A program made the translations under genes and the position numbers. A stretch of 32,272 nucleotides of DNA from Chitinophaga pinensis. GTDB taxonomy: Bacteria; Bacteroidota; Bacteroidia; Chitinophagales; Chitinophagaceae. The notes beneath the pieces are model-generated. The model did not search any database. It was not told the origin of the DNA and saw only the letters and a list, made by a program, of their open reading frames with translations. Below, piece by piece: positions 15,722 through 24,674 of the stretch. The stretch is taken from assembly GCA_943333125.1 (NCBI GenBank), contig CALQSB010000030.1, positions 1 to 32,272 on the forward strand, written 5' to 3'. Within the stretch, counting starts at the first letter, position 1. Each line of letters begins with the position of its first letter.

Positions 15722-17127
15722 ATAATAACGAACGAATTGTTGATTTTTTAAAAAAGGTCGCTGCCGGTGAAGGTAGAGGCAGTGCTGTTTATTTTTTAGG
15801 TGTAGGCGGTATTGGCATGAGCGCAATTGCACGCTATTTCAATAGCAGAGGAGTAAAGGTTAGTGGTTATGATAAAACAGAAACTGAACTGACAAAAAAA
15901 CTGATATCGGAAGGGATAAATATTCATTACGAAGACAATGTTGACTTGATAGATAAAGACGCCTTGTTTGTAGTGTTTACTCCCGCTGTTCCGAAAGACC
16001 ATACTGAGTATAATTATTTTCTGAATAAAGGGTTCAGTATTTTAAAGAGGAGTGAAGTGTTGGGTTTGATAACCAGTAGTTCTTTTAATATTTGTGTAGC
16101 AGGCACTCACGGCAAAACTACCACGAGCACAATGATTGCACATATTCTCAGACACAGCGAATATGGTTGCAATGCTTTTTTAGGAGGTATTGCATCTAAT
16201 TATGATACCAACTTCTGGAGCAGTTCAAAAAATGTTTATGTGGCAGAAGCGGATGAGTACGACCGAAGTTTTTTAAAGTTGAATCCGGATATAGCTGTGA
16301 TTACAGCAATGGATCCCGATCATCTTGATATTTATGGAACCGAAGAAAGTTTCAAAGAAGCTTTTCTCGAATTCAGTGGCAAAGTGAAAAAAGGCGGACT
16401 GCTGATCTCGAAGTTTGGGCTGGAACAAACAAAGAATTTCAGAACGCCAAACAATATTACCTACAGCAGTAATAATAGTGATGCTGATTGTTTTGCAAAA
16501 AATATACACATGCAAAATGGCTCGTATCATTTTGATGTAAAAATAAAAGAAGAGGTCATTGAAAATCTGGTTTTGCATATGGGCGGAATGCACAATTTAG
16601 AAAATGTGGTTGCTGCAATTGCTGTTGCCAAAAATATCGGACTAGCCGATGAGAAAATAAAAGCCGCCACTGCTGAATTTAAAGGTGTGAAAAGAAGATT
16701 TGAATATGTAATTAAAAAAGAAGAAAAAGTGATGATTGATGATTATGCACATCATCCTCAGGAACTAAGTGCTTTAATAAACGGAGCGAAAGGTTTGTTT
16801 CCCGAGAAAAAATGTACCATAATATTTCAGCCACACTTGTACACCAGAACAAGAGATTTTGCAGATGGGTTTGCAGAAGCACTGAATCTGGCTGACGAGG
16901 TTTATCTGTTGCCCATTTATCCGGCAAGAGAAAAACCAATTGAAGGCGTAGAAAGTGAAATGATTTTGAAACTGATGAACTCGCCAAAAGTGGTTTGTTG
17001 CTCGAAAGAAGAACTGATTAAAAAAATGGAAGAAAAAAATAAAATGAAATCACTGGAATTATTAATCACGGCAGGGGCCGGAGACATCGATACCATGGTA
17101 TTGCCCATTAAAAAAATTTTAGCATAA
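15718..17127 (+). CDS. murC: MurC, UDP-MurNAc:L-alanine ligase
   Basis: A 469-residue Mur ligase adding the first stem-peptide residue, L-Ala, in the cytoplasm. It shows the UDP-binding loop FLGVGGIGMSAIARY (26-40), the P-loop AGTHGKTTT (128-136), the AEADEYDRSF block, and the C-terminal DDYAHHPQE and FQPHLYTRT motifs characteristic of MurC. Its start overlaps the murG stop by 4 bp. murB and ddl, which often follow murC elsewhere, are missing here; ftsQ follows after 7 bp. Confidence 0.97.
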   Translation: MNNNERIVDFLKKVAAGEGRGSAVYFLGVGGIGMSAIARYFNSRGVKVSGYDKTETELTKKLISEGINIHYEDNVDLIDKDALFVVFTPAVPKDHTEYNYFLNKGFSILKRSEVLGLITSSSFNICVAGTHGKTTTSTMIAHILRHSEYGCNAFLGGIASNYDTNFWSSSKNVYVAEADEYDRSFLKLNPDIAVITAMDPDHLDIYGTEESFKEAFLEFSGKVKKGGLLISKFGLEQTKNFRTPNNITYSSNNSDADCFAKNIHMQNGSYHFDVKIKEEVIENLVLHMGGMHNLENVVAAIAVAKNIGLADEKIKAATAEFKGVKRRFEYVIKKEEKVMIDDYAHHPQELSALINGAKGLFPEKKCTIIFQPHLYTRTRDFADGFAEALNLADEVYLLPIYPAREKPIEGVESEMILKLMNSPKVVCCSKEELIKKMEEKNKMKSLELLITAGAGDIDTMVLPIKKILA

Positions 17128-17134
17128 GCAGACA

Positions 17135-18391
17135 ATGAATTTTTTAGAAAAAAATAATTTTAAAAAAATACTTTCCATAACGGGATGGTCTTTATTGGGC
17201 CTATGCGGCTTGGTATTGCTGATTGCTGCTTTAAATAAAAAAAATGAAACCACTTGCTCTGGAATTGAAATTCAAATTAGCGGTGTAAACAATAATTTCT
17301 TTATCGACAAACAAGATATCATTGAATCGTTGCAAAGTTTTACGGATAAAAAAATAAAAGGCAGACGTATCAATGAATTTAATCTGGATTCGATGGAGCA
17401 GCAGATAAAAAAAGATGTATGGATTAATAAAGCGGAATTGTATTTCGACAGAAATGGTTTACTGAAAGTAGAAATCGAAGAGAAGGATCCCGTAGCTAGA
17501 GTATTCTGTTCTAATGGCGGCTCGTTTTATATCGACAATGAAAAAAATATGCTTCCATTGAGCAAAAGACACTCAGCAAGATTGCCAGTGTTTACAAACT
17601 TTCCTTCATCGTTAAAAGTGCTTTCGGTTCCTGACAGCAATTTACTTAACGACGTAAAAATGATGGGACTTTTTATTCAGCATGATCCTTTTTTAATGGC
17701 TATGATAGATCAGATTGACATCAATGCACAACGTCAATTTGAACTGGTTCCAAAAATCGGAGAACAAATTATTTTCTTTGGAGATGCTACTGATCTTGAT
17801 TTAAAATTCGATAAATTAAAACTGTTTTATAAAAAAATAATTCCTGTTTATGGCTGGTCTAAATACAGTAAAATAAATCTCGCCTATAAAGGACAGTTAG
17901 TGACTACCATAAGAGGTTCAGCAGATGTGGCAGCAGACTCAATAAGAACTTTGCAATTGATGAAAGTACTTGCCGCGTATTCGTCTTTAATGTCGGCCGA
18001 CACCTCTCAGGCTATGGTTCAGGATAATGACAAAAATACCACTGATGCAAATCTTATTAATAAATCTTTACAGCGGGAGGATTCGGATAATGGCAATGAA
18101 ATTTCTACTGAAACCAAATTAGAACCTAAGCCAACTGCAGCATCGCCTGTGGTTAAGCCAGCTGTAAAAATTGTTGAATTAAAAACGCCGGTGTCTAAGC
18201 CAGCGGAAAAAAAATCAGAAGTAAAAAAGCCGGTAGTAATCCCAGTGACAAAAAAAACAGAGACTAAAAAACCTGTGGTGGTAACGATGCCAAAAAAATC
18301 GCCGCCAGCATCTGTTAAGCCCAAAACTTCAGTGGCAAAACCAGAGGCGGTGAAAACAAAACCAGTGGCAAAACCAGTAAATGAGTATTAA
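17135..18391 (+). CDS. ftsQ: FtsQ/DivIB-like divisome protein with Lys/Pro-rich C-terminal tail
   Basis: A 418-residue bitopic protein: a short cytoplasmic N-terminus, a membrane helix (about 13-33), then a POTRA-like and beta domain (about 40-280) in the periplasm. The position between murC and ftsA, together with this topology, identifies FtsQ, the scaffold that recruits FtsB/FtsL. It is longer than usual (E. coli 276 residues) because residues about 285-418 form a low-complexity tail. The last 90 residues are dominated by Lys, Pro, Val and Thr, with repeated KP units (for example VKPAVK, SKPAEKK, VKKPVV). The tail should be disordered and strongly basic in the periplasm, where it could bind peptidoglycan or partners; that role is a guess. 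Confidence 0.9.
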   Translation: MNFLEKNNFKKILSITGWSLLGLCGLVLLIAALNKKNETTCSGIEIQISGVNNNFFIDKQDIIESLQSFTDKKIKGRRINEFNLDSMEQQIKKDVWINKAELYFDRNGLLKVEIEEKDPVARVFCSNGGSFYIDNEKNMLPLSKRHSARLPVFTNFPSSLKVLSVPDSNLLNDVKMMGLFIQHDPFLMAMIDQIDINAQRQFELVPKIGEQIIFFGDATDLDLKFDKLKLFYKKIIPVYGWSKYSKINLAYKGQLVTTIRGSADVAADSIRTLQLMKVLAAYSSLMSADTSQAMVQDNDKNTTDANLINKSLQREDSDNGNEISTETKLEPKPTAASPVVKPAVKIVELKTPVSKPAEKKSEVKKPVVIPVTKKTETKKPVVVTMPKKSPPASVKPKTSVAKPEAVKTKPVAKPVNEY

Positions 18392-18455
18392 TAAAAAAAT
18401 AGCATTTAAAAACAGTTAAAAATATACAAACACACACAAACACAAATCAAAAACT

Positions 18456-19853
18456 ATGCAACAAGAACAACCCATCATTGTAGGCCTAGATATAGGTACT
18501 ACAAAAATTGCCGCAATCGCCGGCCGTAAAAATGAATTTGGCAAGCTTGAAATTCTTGGCTTTGGGCGTGCTAACAGTAACGGAGTACAACATGGTATGG
18601 TTTTAAACATCGACCAAACCATCAAAGCCATTCAAATTGCTCTTGAAAAATGTATGGAAAGTAATCCTTCATTAGACATCAATGAAGTTTATGTAGGGAT
18701 TGCCGGACATCACATTAAAAGCTTACAAACAAGAGGAGATATTGTAAGACAAAATATCGAAGACGAAATCAGTCAGGAAGAAATTGACCGACTGATTGCT
18801 GATCAGTATCGCACGTATATTCCTTTAGGCGATCAGATCATCGACGTTATTCCACAACAATTCACTGTGGACAATCATCCCAACATTGCTAATCCAATTG
18901 GGTATAGTGGTGTTAAAGTGGGTGCAAACTTTCATATTATTACCGGAGATAAAAATGCGATCAGAAATATCAACAGAAGTGTTGAGAAATCTGGTTTAAG
19001 AACAAAAGATCTTGTATTGCAACCGCTTGCCTCTGCAGCCGCAGTAATGAGTGAACAAGACCTTGAAGCGGGTGTAGCTATTGTGGATATTGGTGGCGGA
19101 ACTACTGATCTGGCTGTATTCTGCGAAGGTGTGTTGAAATACACAGCGGTTATCCCTTTCGGTGGTGAAAACATTACCAACGATATTAAATTAGGATTGG
19201 GAGTTTTGAAAACTCAGGCAGAAGCCATGAAAGTACAATTTGGAAGTGCGTTAAGCGATGAAGCTAAAACGAACACCTTCATTACTATTCCTGGATTAAG
19301 AGGAATGGCGCCTAAAGAAATTGCTGTAAAAAATCTGGCCAATATTATTCAGGCACGCATGAGTGAAATCATGGATTTCGTTTCTTATCATTTAAAGCAA
19401 GTTGGATTAGACAGCCGCTCATTAAATGGTGGTATCATTCTTACCGGTGGCGGATCACAATTAAAACATCTGTTGCAGCTTACCGAATATTTAACCGGAT
19501 TAAATGCACGTATCGGATTTCCAAACGAACATTTATCAGGCGATCACATCGAAGAACTGGCAATGCCAATGTACAGCACTTGTATCGGACTTATTCTAAA
19601 AGGATATAATGATTATGAGAATAAAGTAAAAAGCGAGATTGTTGTGATTACAAAAGAAGCAGCAAACAAAGGACAAAAAATTGAAAATGAAGTGGAGATT
19701 GAGGAACCTGTTGCAGAAACTATTTTGGTGAAAACTACGGAAGCCGAAACAGTGAATGTTGGTCCACGTAAAAAAACCATAAAAGATTTTCTGGATTCTA
19801 TCAAGAACAACCTGATTGAAATGTTCCAGGAAGAGCCAGATCCTAAATTATAA
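18456..19853 (+). CDS. ftsA: FtsA, actin-like membrane tether of the Z ring
   Basis: A 465-residue actin-fold ATPase that anchors FtsZ to the inner membrane and signals to the divisome. It shows the phosphate-1 motif VGLDIGTTKIAAI (9-21), the SHS2/1C region, the phosphate-2 motif VDIGGGTTDLAVF and the adenosine motif GIILTGGGSQLKHL. A linker of about 50 Glu/Lys/Thr-rich residues leads to a C-terminal amphipathic helix (IKDFLDSIKNNLIEMF, about 442-457) suited to membrane binding. It is somewhat longer than E. coli FtsA (420) because of this linker. It directly precedes ftsZ (39 bp gap), the universal order. Confidence 0.97.
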   Translation: MQQEQPIIVGLDIGTTKIAAIAGRKNEFGKLEILGFGRANSNGVQHGMVLNIDQTIKAIQIALEKCMESNPSLDINEVYVGIAGHHIKSLQTRGDIVRQNIEDEISQEEIDRLIADQYRTYIPLGDQIIDVIPQQFTVDNHPNIANPIGYSGVKVGANFHIITGDKNAIRNINRSVEKSGLRTKDLVLQPLASAAAVMSEQDLEAGVAIVDIGGGTTDLAVFCEGVLKYTAVIPFGGENITNDIKLGLGVLKTQAEAMKVQFGSALSDEAKTNTFITIPGLRGMAPKEIAVKNLANIIQARMSEIMDFVSYHLKQVGLDSRSLNGGIILTGGGSQLKHLLQLTEYLTGLNARIGFPNEHLSGDHIEELAMPMYSTCIGLILKGYNDYENKVKSEIVVITKEAANKGQKIENEVEIEEPVAETILVKTTEAETVNVGPRKKTIKDFLDSIKNNLIEMFQEEPDPKL

Positions 19854-19892
19854 TACCAGTTTTTTAATATACTAACCCATAAATAATATACT

Positions 19893-21824
19893 ATGATACA
19901 TTTTGATTTACCAAAAGAACAATCCTCCATCATCAAGGTGATTGGTGTTGGAGGTGGTGGCAGTAATGCTGTTAACCACATGTTTGCTCAAAATATAGAA
20001 GGGGTCAATTTTATTATATGCAATACCGATGCGCAAGCCATTGCATTAAGTAAAGTGCCCAATAAAATTCAACTTGGTCCACACTTAACACAAGGGCTAG
20101 GTGCCGGAGCCAATCCTTCAATTGGTCGTCAGGCTACAGAAGAAAGTCTGGAAGAAATAAAACGCATACTGGAAGTCAATACTAAAATGGCTTTCATTAC
20201 TGCAGGAATGGGTGGCGGCACAGGTACAGGAGGTGCGCCCATCATCGCTCAGATTTGTAAAGAACTGGGTATTCTTACCGTAGGAATTGTAACCACTCCA
20301 TTTGCTTATGAAGGCAAGAAAAGATTGGTTCAGGCCGAAGCCGGTATTAATTTGCTGAAAGAACATGTAGATACTTTACTAGTGATCAGTAATGATAAAT
20401 TACGCCATCAGTTTGGTAATTTAAAAATGAAAGAAGCTTTTGGTAGAGCAGATAATGTTTTAGCAACAGCGGCTAAATGTATAACCGATGTAATCAACAG
20501 TACTGGACAAATCAATGTCGATTTCGCGGATGTTTGTACTGTAATGAGCAATGGCGGTGTTGCCATTTTAGGCAGCGCTTCTGCTTCTGGCGAAAACAGA
20601 GCTCAGACGGCAATTGAAAATGCATTGACTTCTCCTTTATTAAACGACAGCGAAATTAAAGGTGCTAAATGGATTTTGATTAACATCAATAGTGCCGAAG
20701 GTGAACATGAGTTTACCATGGATGAAGTTGAAGTAATTCAGAATTATTTATTGTCTCAGGCAGGAGAAGAAACGGATGTTATTCTTGGCTTGGGTTACGA
20801 CAATTCACTGGGCAGTGATATCGGCATTACATTGATTGCAACAGGATTTAACCACAAAGATCCATTTGCAAAAGAAACAAAACAAGAGAGTATTGAGGAT
20901 AGCGATAAAGTGGTACTTCATCTTGATCTTCCTAAAGCTACTCCGGTTGCCATTCCTGTAACCAAAGAAATAGTTATAGAGGATATAGTAGAAGAAAAGA
21001 TTTTGACTGCTTTAGTGCTGGAAAATGAAACGAACAAACCTACTGTTTCTCAGGATATGCCGGTTACAGAAACTCCTTCAGATTTAATGGCCATTACTAT
21101 AAAAGAAGAAGTGGCTGTTGAAGAAAAAATAGAATGGATTGAAGTTAAAAAAGAAGCAGAAAAAATATTTTTCGAAATCTCTTCAGCTGCAGATCAGATA
21201 CCAACAACTAAATTGCATATGAGCAGTGAAGTAACGCCAACGGTAAAAGAAGCACCTGCAGTTATTAAAGCCGTAGTGGAAGAAAAAATTCAACCTGCAG
21301 TTCAACCGGAAACCGAAAAAAGCAGCAGCCTTAACTCAGGTGGTTACTTAGCAAAGCCTGCTCAGATTTATGCAGAACAAAAACCTGCAGATCAGGAAAT
21401 TCAAAAGCCTGAAGAAACTATACAGGTAAAGCGAGTTGTAGAAGAGGAGCCCGTTATTGAATTGCAACTCATCGTAAAAGATTTACCGAAAGTTGAAGAA
21501 GAACAGCCTATTGCTCAACAAACTCAGCCGGTTAATAATCCAGTTTCTGAAGAGAATGAAATACCCGACGAAACAGAAGCATTAAGACGCCGCGCTAATG
21601 AGAGACTGGCAAAATTGAGAAATTTATCTTTCAATGTCAATACTGCTGATCCTAATAATGAGTTTGAAACAGTGCCGGCATATCTGCGTCGCAATATGGA
21701 AATGCAGGTTCAACTCACCGATGCGGAAAGTTTTTATAGCAATTACACAGTTAAACCCACTGAAAATAATCAGGCAGAAATCGGAACCATCAATACTTTT
21801 CTGGATGGCAAAAAGCCCGACTGA
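19893..21824 (+). CDS. ftsZ: FtsZ, tubulin-like division GTPase with very long C-terminal linker
   Basis: A 643-residue protein. Residues 1-320 form the GTPase core, with GVGGGGSNAVNHM (18-30), the tubulin signature GGGTGTGG (107-114) and the NVDFADV catalytic T7 region (about 209). It polymerises into the Z ring. A linker of about 270 residues rich in Glu, Lys, Pro, Val and Thr follows, several times longer than in E. coli. The likely conserved C-terminal peptide for FtsA binding is ETVPAYLRR (592-600). It is not at the end but is followed by a further 43-residue tail. It is the last dcw gene, and an intrinsic terminator follows 57 bp after the stop. Confidence 0.97.
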   Translation: MIHFDLPKEQSSIIKVIGVGGGGSNAVNHMFAQNIEGVNFIICNTDAQAIALSKVPNKIQLGPHLTQGLGAGANPSIGRQATEESLEEIKRILEVNTKMAFITAGMGGGTGTGGAPIIAQICKELGILTVGIVTTPFAYEGKKRLVQAEAGINLLKEHVDTLLVISNDKLRHQFGNLKMKEAFGRADNVLATAAKCITDVINSTGQINVDFADVCTVMSNGGVAILGSASASGENRAQTAIENALTSPLLNDSEIKGAKWILININSAEGEHEFTMDEVEVIQNYLLSQAGEETDVILGLGYDNSLGSDIGITLIATGFNHKDPFAKETKQESIEDSDKVVLHLDLPKATPVAIPVTKEIVIEDIVEEKILTALVLENETNKPTVSQDMPVTETPSDLMAITIKEEVAVEEKIEWIEVKKEAEKIFFEISSAADQIPTTKLHMSSEVTPTVKEAPAVIKAVVEEKIQPAVQPETEKSSSLNSGGYLAKPAQIYAEQKPADQEIQKPEETIQVKRVVEEEPVIELQLIVKDLPKVEEEQPIAQQTQPVNNPVSEENEIPDETEALRRRANERLAKLRNLSFNVNTADPNNEFETVPAYLRRNMEMQVQLTDAESFYSNYTVKPTENNQAEIGTINTFLDGKKPD

Positions 21825-21881
21825 TATTAAATGTTTGTATAAAAGTTGTTCAAAGTTGTGTTTGTGACTACTGTTTGTACG

Positions 21882-21910
21882 AAGCCCCTTTCATTTGAAA
21901 GGGGCTTTTT
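21882..21910 (+). terminator. Rho-independent terminator of the dcw cluster
   Basis: A perfect 12-bp stem (21882-21893 pairs with 21896-21907; AAGCCCCTTTCA and its complement) with a minimal TT loop runs into a T tract ending at 21910. It is placed 57 bp after the ftsZ stop. The adjacent palindromic element begins at the very next base. Confidence 0.9.
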
Positions 21911-22234
21911 AGCCCCCTAAATCCCCCGAAGGGGGACTTAGATTATGTTTTATTGAGTTAGCCACGAATTCACGAATTTTTATTGTACATATTTGGACAG
22001 AATGAATTTTGACTAAGATTGATAAAATATCACCGTTCATGATAGAATGATAATTACATTTCCGAACCTACTTCCTACTTCCCTATTCCTAATTCCCTCT
22101 CTAATTTCTTTTGAGCCTATCCAGCATATCAAGTATCCAGCATATCTAGTATCCAGCATCCATTATCCAGTATCCATCATCCTGCTCCCCAGCAAAGCAC
22201 AATCAAAGTCCCCCTTCGGGGGATTTAGGGGGCC
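21911..22234. mobile_element. 324-bp MITE-like element with 34-bp inverted ends
   Basis: The left end at 21911-21944 begins AGCCCCCTAAATCCCCCGAA. The right end at 22201-22234 is its inverse, with about 32 of 34 positions matching. Each end carries an inner palindrome of five C, GAA (or TTC) and five G. The interior has no convincing gene. It contains two tandem CACGAATT 8-mers (21963-21978) and a degenerate tandem array of TATCCAGCATATC-type units (22118-22182). No clear target-site duplication is visible. It resembles a non-autonomous palindromic element, and its ends are of the same style as those of the cassette in metG. It fills most of the 512-bp gap between ftsZ and kup. Confidence 0.75.
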
Positions 22235-22280
22235 AAATAATATTTCCCCACGTTTCCTATTATAATACCCTTTTTACTTT

Positions 22281-22288
22281 TACATTTG
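22281..22288 (+). promoter_or_regulatory. putative -7 promoter box of kup
   Basis: TACATTTG matches TAnnTTTG exactly, 48 bp before the kup start. The nearest -33-like element, TTTC at 22253-22256, is 24 bp upstream, slightly too far. It lies just outside the right end of the palindromic element. Confidence 0.4.
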
Positions 22289-22336
22289 TGTATTCAATTA
22301 TTCCCGTGTAGGAATAAGTATTGAAAATTCACTTTA

Positions 22337-24361
22337 GTGGACAAGAACAATTTTAATAAAGTATCCGCAGCCGGTGTTCTCATTGCATTAGGAATCATCT
22401 ATGGTGACATTGGTACTTCTCCACTGTACGTTTTCTCTTCAATAATTAATGGCAGAGTAATAGATGATCTTCTTATTTTAGGAGGATTGTCTTGTATTAT
22501 ATGGACACTTACTTTGCAAACAACTTTCAAATATGTTATACTTACTCTTCAGGCGGACAACAAAGGGGAAGGCGGAATATTTTCATTATATACTTTAGTA
22601 AGGCGTCAAAAAAAATGGCTGGTGTTTCCTGCAATGCTGGGCGGAGCTGCACTTATAGCCGATGGAATGATTACGCCTCCTATCTCTATTACCTCAGCAA
22701 TCGAAGGATTAAAAAATATTCCAGTATTGAATGATATACAGGATAACACCATTATTATTATTGTACTTTCTATTTTAGTGGTTTTGTTTTTTATGCAGCA
22801 ATTTGGAACCCACTCGATTGGAAAAATGTTTGGTCCAATAATGACTGTTTGGTTTTTAATGCTGGCTGTTCTTGGTTTATCTAATGTTCATTCGGAGCTG
22901 CATATTTTTAAAGCATTCAATCCTTATTATGCGTATGAGTTACTAACGGTTTATCCAAAAGGATTCTGGCTTTTGGGAGCGGTGTTTTTATGTACTACCG
23001 GAGCAGAAGCCTTGTATAGTGATTTAGGTCACTGCGGCAGAGGAAATATAAGAATCTCCTGGATCTTTGTAAAAACTTGTCTGGTGCTAAATTATCTTGG
23101 ACAAGGTGCTTGGCTTTTAAATCACAAAGGATCCGTCTTTGCTAATGCTGATTTATTAAAAAGCAGTTCGTTTATATCACTGTTTCCTAATGCATCGGCG
23201 ATGCAAAATCCTTTCTATGCAATTATGCCAGACTGGTTTTTATTATGGGGAATTGTTATTGCTACCATCGCGGCTATTATTGCTAGTCAGGCTTTAATAA
23301 GCGGCTCATTTACTTTAATCAGTGAAGCCATACGTTTGGATCTTTGGCCTAGAATGAAAATAAAATATCCTTCAGAAGCAAAAGGACAATTATTTATTCC
23401 GGGAATTAATACATTGCTTTTTGTTGGATGTTGTGGTATTGTTCTTTATTTCAGATCATCGGGTGCAATGGAAGCCGCTTATGGATTGGCAATTACCCTT
23501 TGTATGTTGGCCACTACCATTTTATTTTCAAATTTTTTAGTTTCGAAAAGAGTTGCTCCCTGGCTGATATGGATTTTTCTTATCGTTTATATGGGAATAG
23601 AAATTGGATTTATGATTGCCAACCTCGAAAAATTCCCTCACGGAGGTTTTGTTACTTTGATAATCGGTGGCGGCTTGTTTGGAGTAATGTATATTCGTTT
23701 CCGGGCCAAAAGAATTAAAAATCGTTATGTTGAATTTGTAAGAGTTGAAGAATATATCCCCAAAATCGAAGAGTTAAGTAATGACTCCAGTGTAACCAAA
23801 TATGCCACACATCTGGTTTACCTGACCAGCGCCAGCAACCCTAAAGAAATTGAACATAAAATCATTTATAGCATATTAAGAGGCAAGCCTAAACGTGCCG
23901 ATATTTACTGGTTTGTTCATGTTCACACCTTGGATGAACCCTATACCTGCGAGTATTTAGTGGAACATATCATTCCAAACGATATTATCAGAGTAGAATT
24001 CAAACTTGGTTTCAGAATGCAGCCAAGATTAAACCTCATGTTTAAAAAAGTAGTTGAAGATCTGGTGGCCAACAGAGAAGTAAATATTACCAGCAGATAT
24101 GAAAGTCAGCAAAGAAATAACATGGTAGGAGACTTTCAGTTTATTGTAATGGAAAAATTTCTGAGTCAGGATAACGAATTGCCCATCTTTGAACATATAA
24201 TTATGCGTCTTTATTTCTGGATAAAAGAATTAGGATTAAGCGAATCCAGAAGTTTCGGACTAGAGCAAAGCAATGTTGCTGTAGAAAAATTTCCTTTAGT
24301 TGTGGCACCTGTCAGTACACTAAAATTGACTAGAGTGTGGCATAACGAAGAGGAAGAATAA
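22337..24361 (+). CDS. kup: Kup/KUP-family potassium uptake transporter, GTG start
   Basis: A 674-residue K+/H+ symporter of the KUP family. The N-terminal motif GIIYGDIGTSPLYVF (19-33) is diagnostic. The GEGGIFSLYTLVRR and GAEALYSDLGHCGR segments are also family hallmarks. About twelve membrane helices span residues 10 to 460, and a soluble C-terminal domain follows (about 460-674). The length is typical. The start appears to be GTG at 22337: an in-frame stop lies at 22322-22324 and no ATG lies before the first conserved segment. It is the first of three plus-strand genes (kup, rhodanese, hydrolase) with gaps of 9 and 4 bp, probably one operon. Confidence 0.95.
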   Translation: MDKNNFNKVSAAGVLIALGIIYGDIGTSPLYVFSSIINGRVIDDLLILGGLSCIIWTLTLQTTFKYVILTLQADNKGEGGIFSLYTLVRRQKKWLVFPAMLGGAALIADGMITPPISITSAIEGLKNIPVLNDIQDNTIIIIVLSILVVLFFMQQFGTHSIGKMFGPIMTVWFLMLAVLGLSNVHSELHIFKAFNPYYAYELLTVYPKGFWLLGAVFLCTTGAEALYSDLGHCGRGNIRISWIFVKTCLVLNYLGQGAWLLNHKGSVFANADLLKSSSFISLFPNASAMQNPFYAIMPDWFLLWGIVIATIAAIIASQALISGSFTLISEAIRLDLWPRMKIKYPSEAKGQLFIPGINTLLFVGCCGIVLYFRSSGAMEAAYGLAITLCMLATTILFSNFLVSKRVAPWLIWIFLIVYMGIEIGFMIANLEKFPHGGFVTLIIGGGLFGVMYIRFRAKRIKNRYVEFVRVEEYIPKIEELSNDSSVTKYATHLVYLTSASNPKEIEHKIIYSILRGKPKRADIYWFVHVHTLDEPYTCEYLVEHIIPNDIIRVEFKLGFRMQPRLNLMFKKVVEDLVANREVNITSRYESQQRNNMVGDFQFIVMEKFLSQDNELPIFEHIIMRLYFWIKELGLSESRSFGLEQSNVAVEKFPLVVAPVSTLKLTRVWHNEEEE

Positions 24362-24370
24362 TATCTGGTA

Positions 24371-24670
24371 ATGAATTCCATTTCCTGTAGTGAACTTAAA
24401 ATAAAATTAGAGCAACAGCAAGAAATTCTGTTGATTGATGTTAGAGAACATTTTGAAAGAGATCTCTTTAATATCGGAGGGATACACTTTCCACTACAAT
24501 TGCTTTTCCAAAATATTTCTAAAATTCCCAGCGATAAAATCGTTGTGTTTTATTGCCAAAAAGGGATAAGAAGTCAGATTGCTATACAGCGCTTGAATGA
24601 AAGATTCGGGTATAATAATCTCATTAATCTTCAGGGTGGAATGGATGCCTGGAGGAAATTAAAATACTAA
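24371..24670 (+). CDS. single-domain rhodanese-like sulfurtransferase
   Basis: A 99-residue protein consisting of one rhodanese domain, no signal peptide, so cytoplasmic. The active-site loop is YCQKGIRS with the catalytic Cys62, and the domain ends in LQGGMDAW (88-95), the usual C-terminal rhodanese motif. The N-terminal LIDVRE (21-26) is also conserved. It would carry sulfane sulfur as a persulfide; the acceptor is unknown. It lies 9 bp after kup and 4 bp before the hydrolase gene. No functional link to potassium transport is evident beyond co-location. Confidence 0.92.
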   Translation: MNSISCSELKIKLEQQQEILLIDVREHFERDLFNIGGIHFPLQLLFQNISKIPSDKIVVFYCQKGIRSQIAIQRLNERFGYNNLINLQGGMDAWRKLKY

Positions 24671-24674
24671 TTAA

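Noticed and set aside
18019-18324. 101-residue minus-strand frame opposite the ftsQ tail
   Set aside because: It is a shadow of the low-complexity Lys/Pro tail; the FtsQ frame on the plus strand continues without break.
21963-21978. Tandem CACGAATT as an attachment or operator site
   Set aside because: Two 8-bp copies alone are too short to support a function, and they lie inside the repeat-derived element.
22047-22265. 72-residue frame between ftsZ and kup
   Set aside because: It runs across the short TATCCAGC repeats and the palindromic end of the element; composition is that of a repeat, not of a protein.
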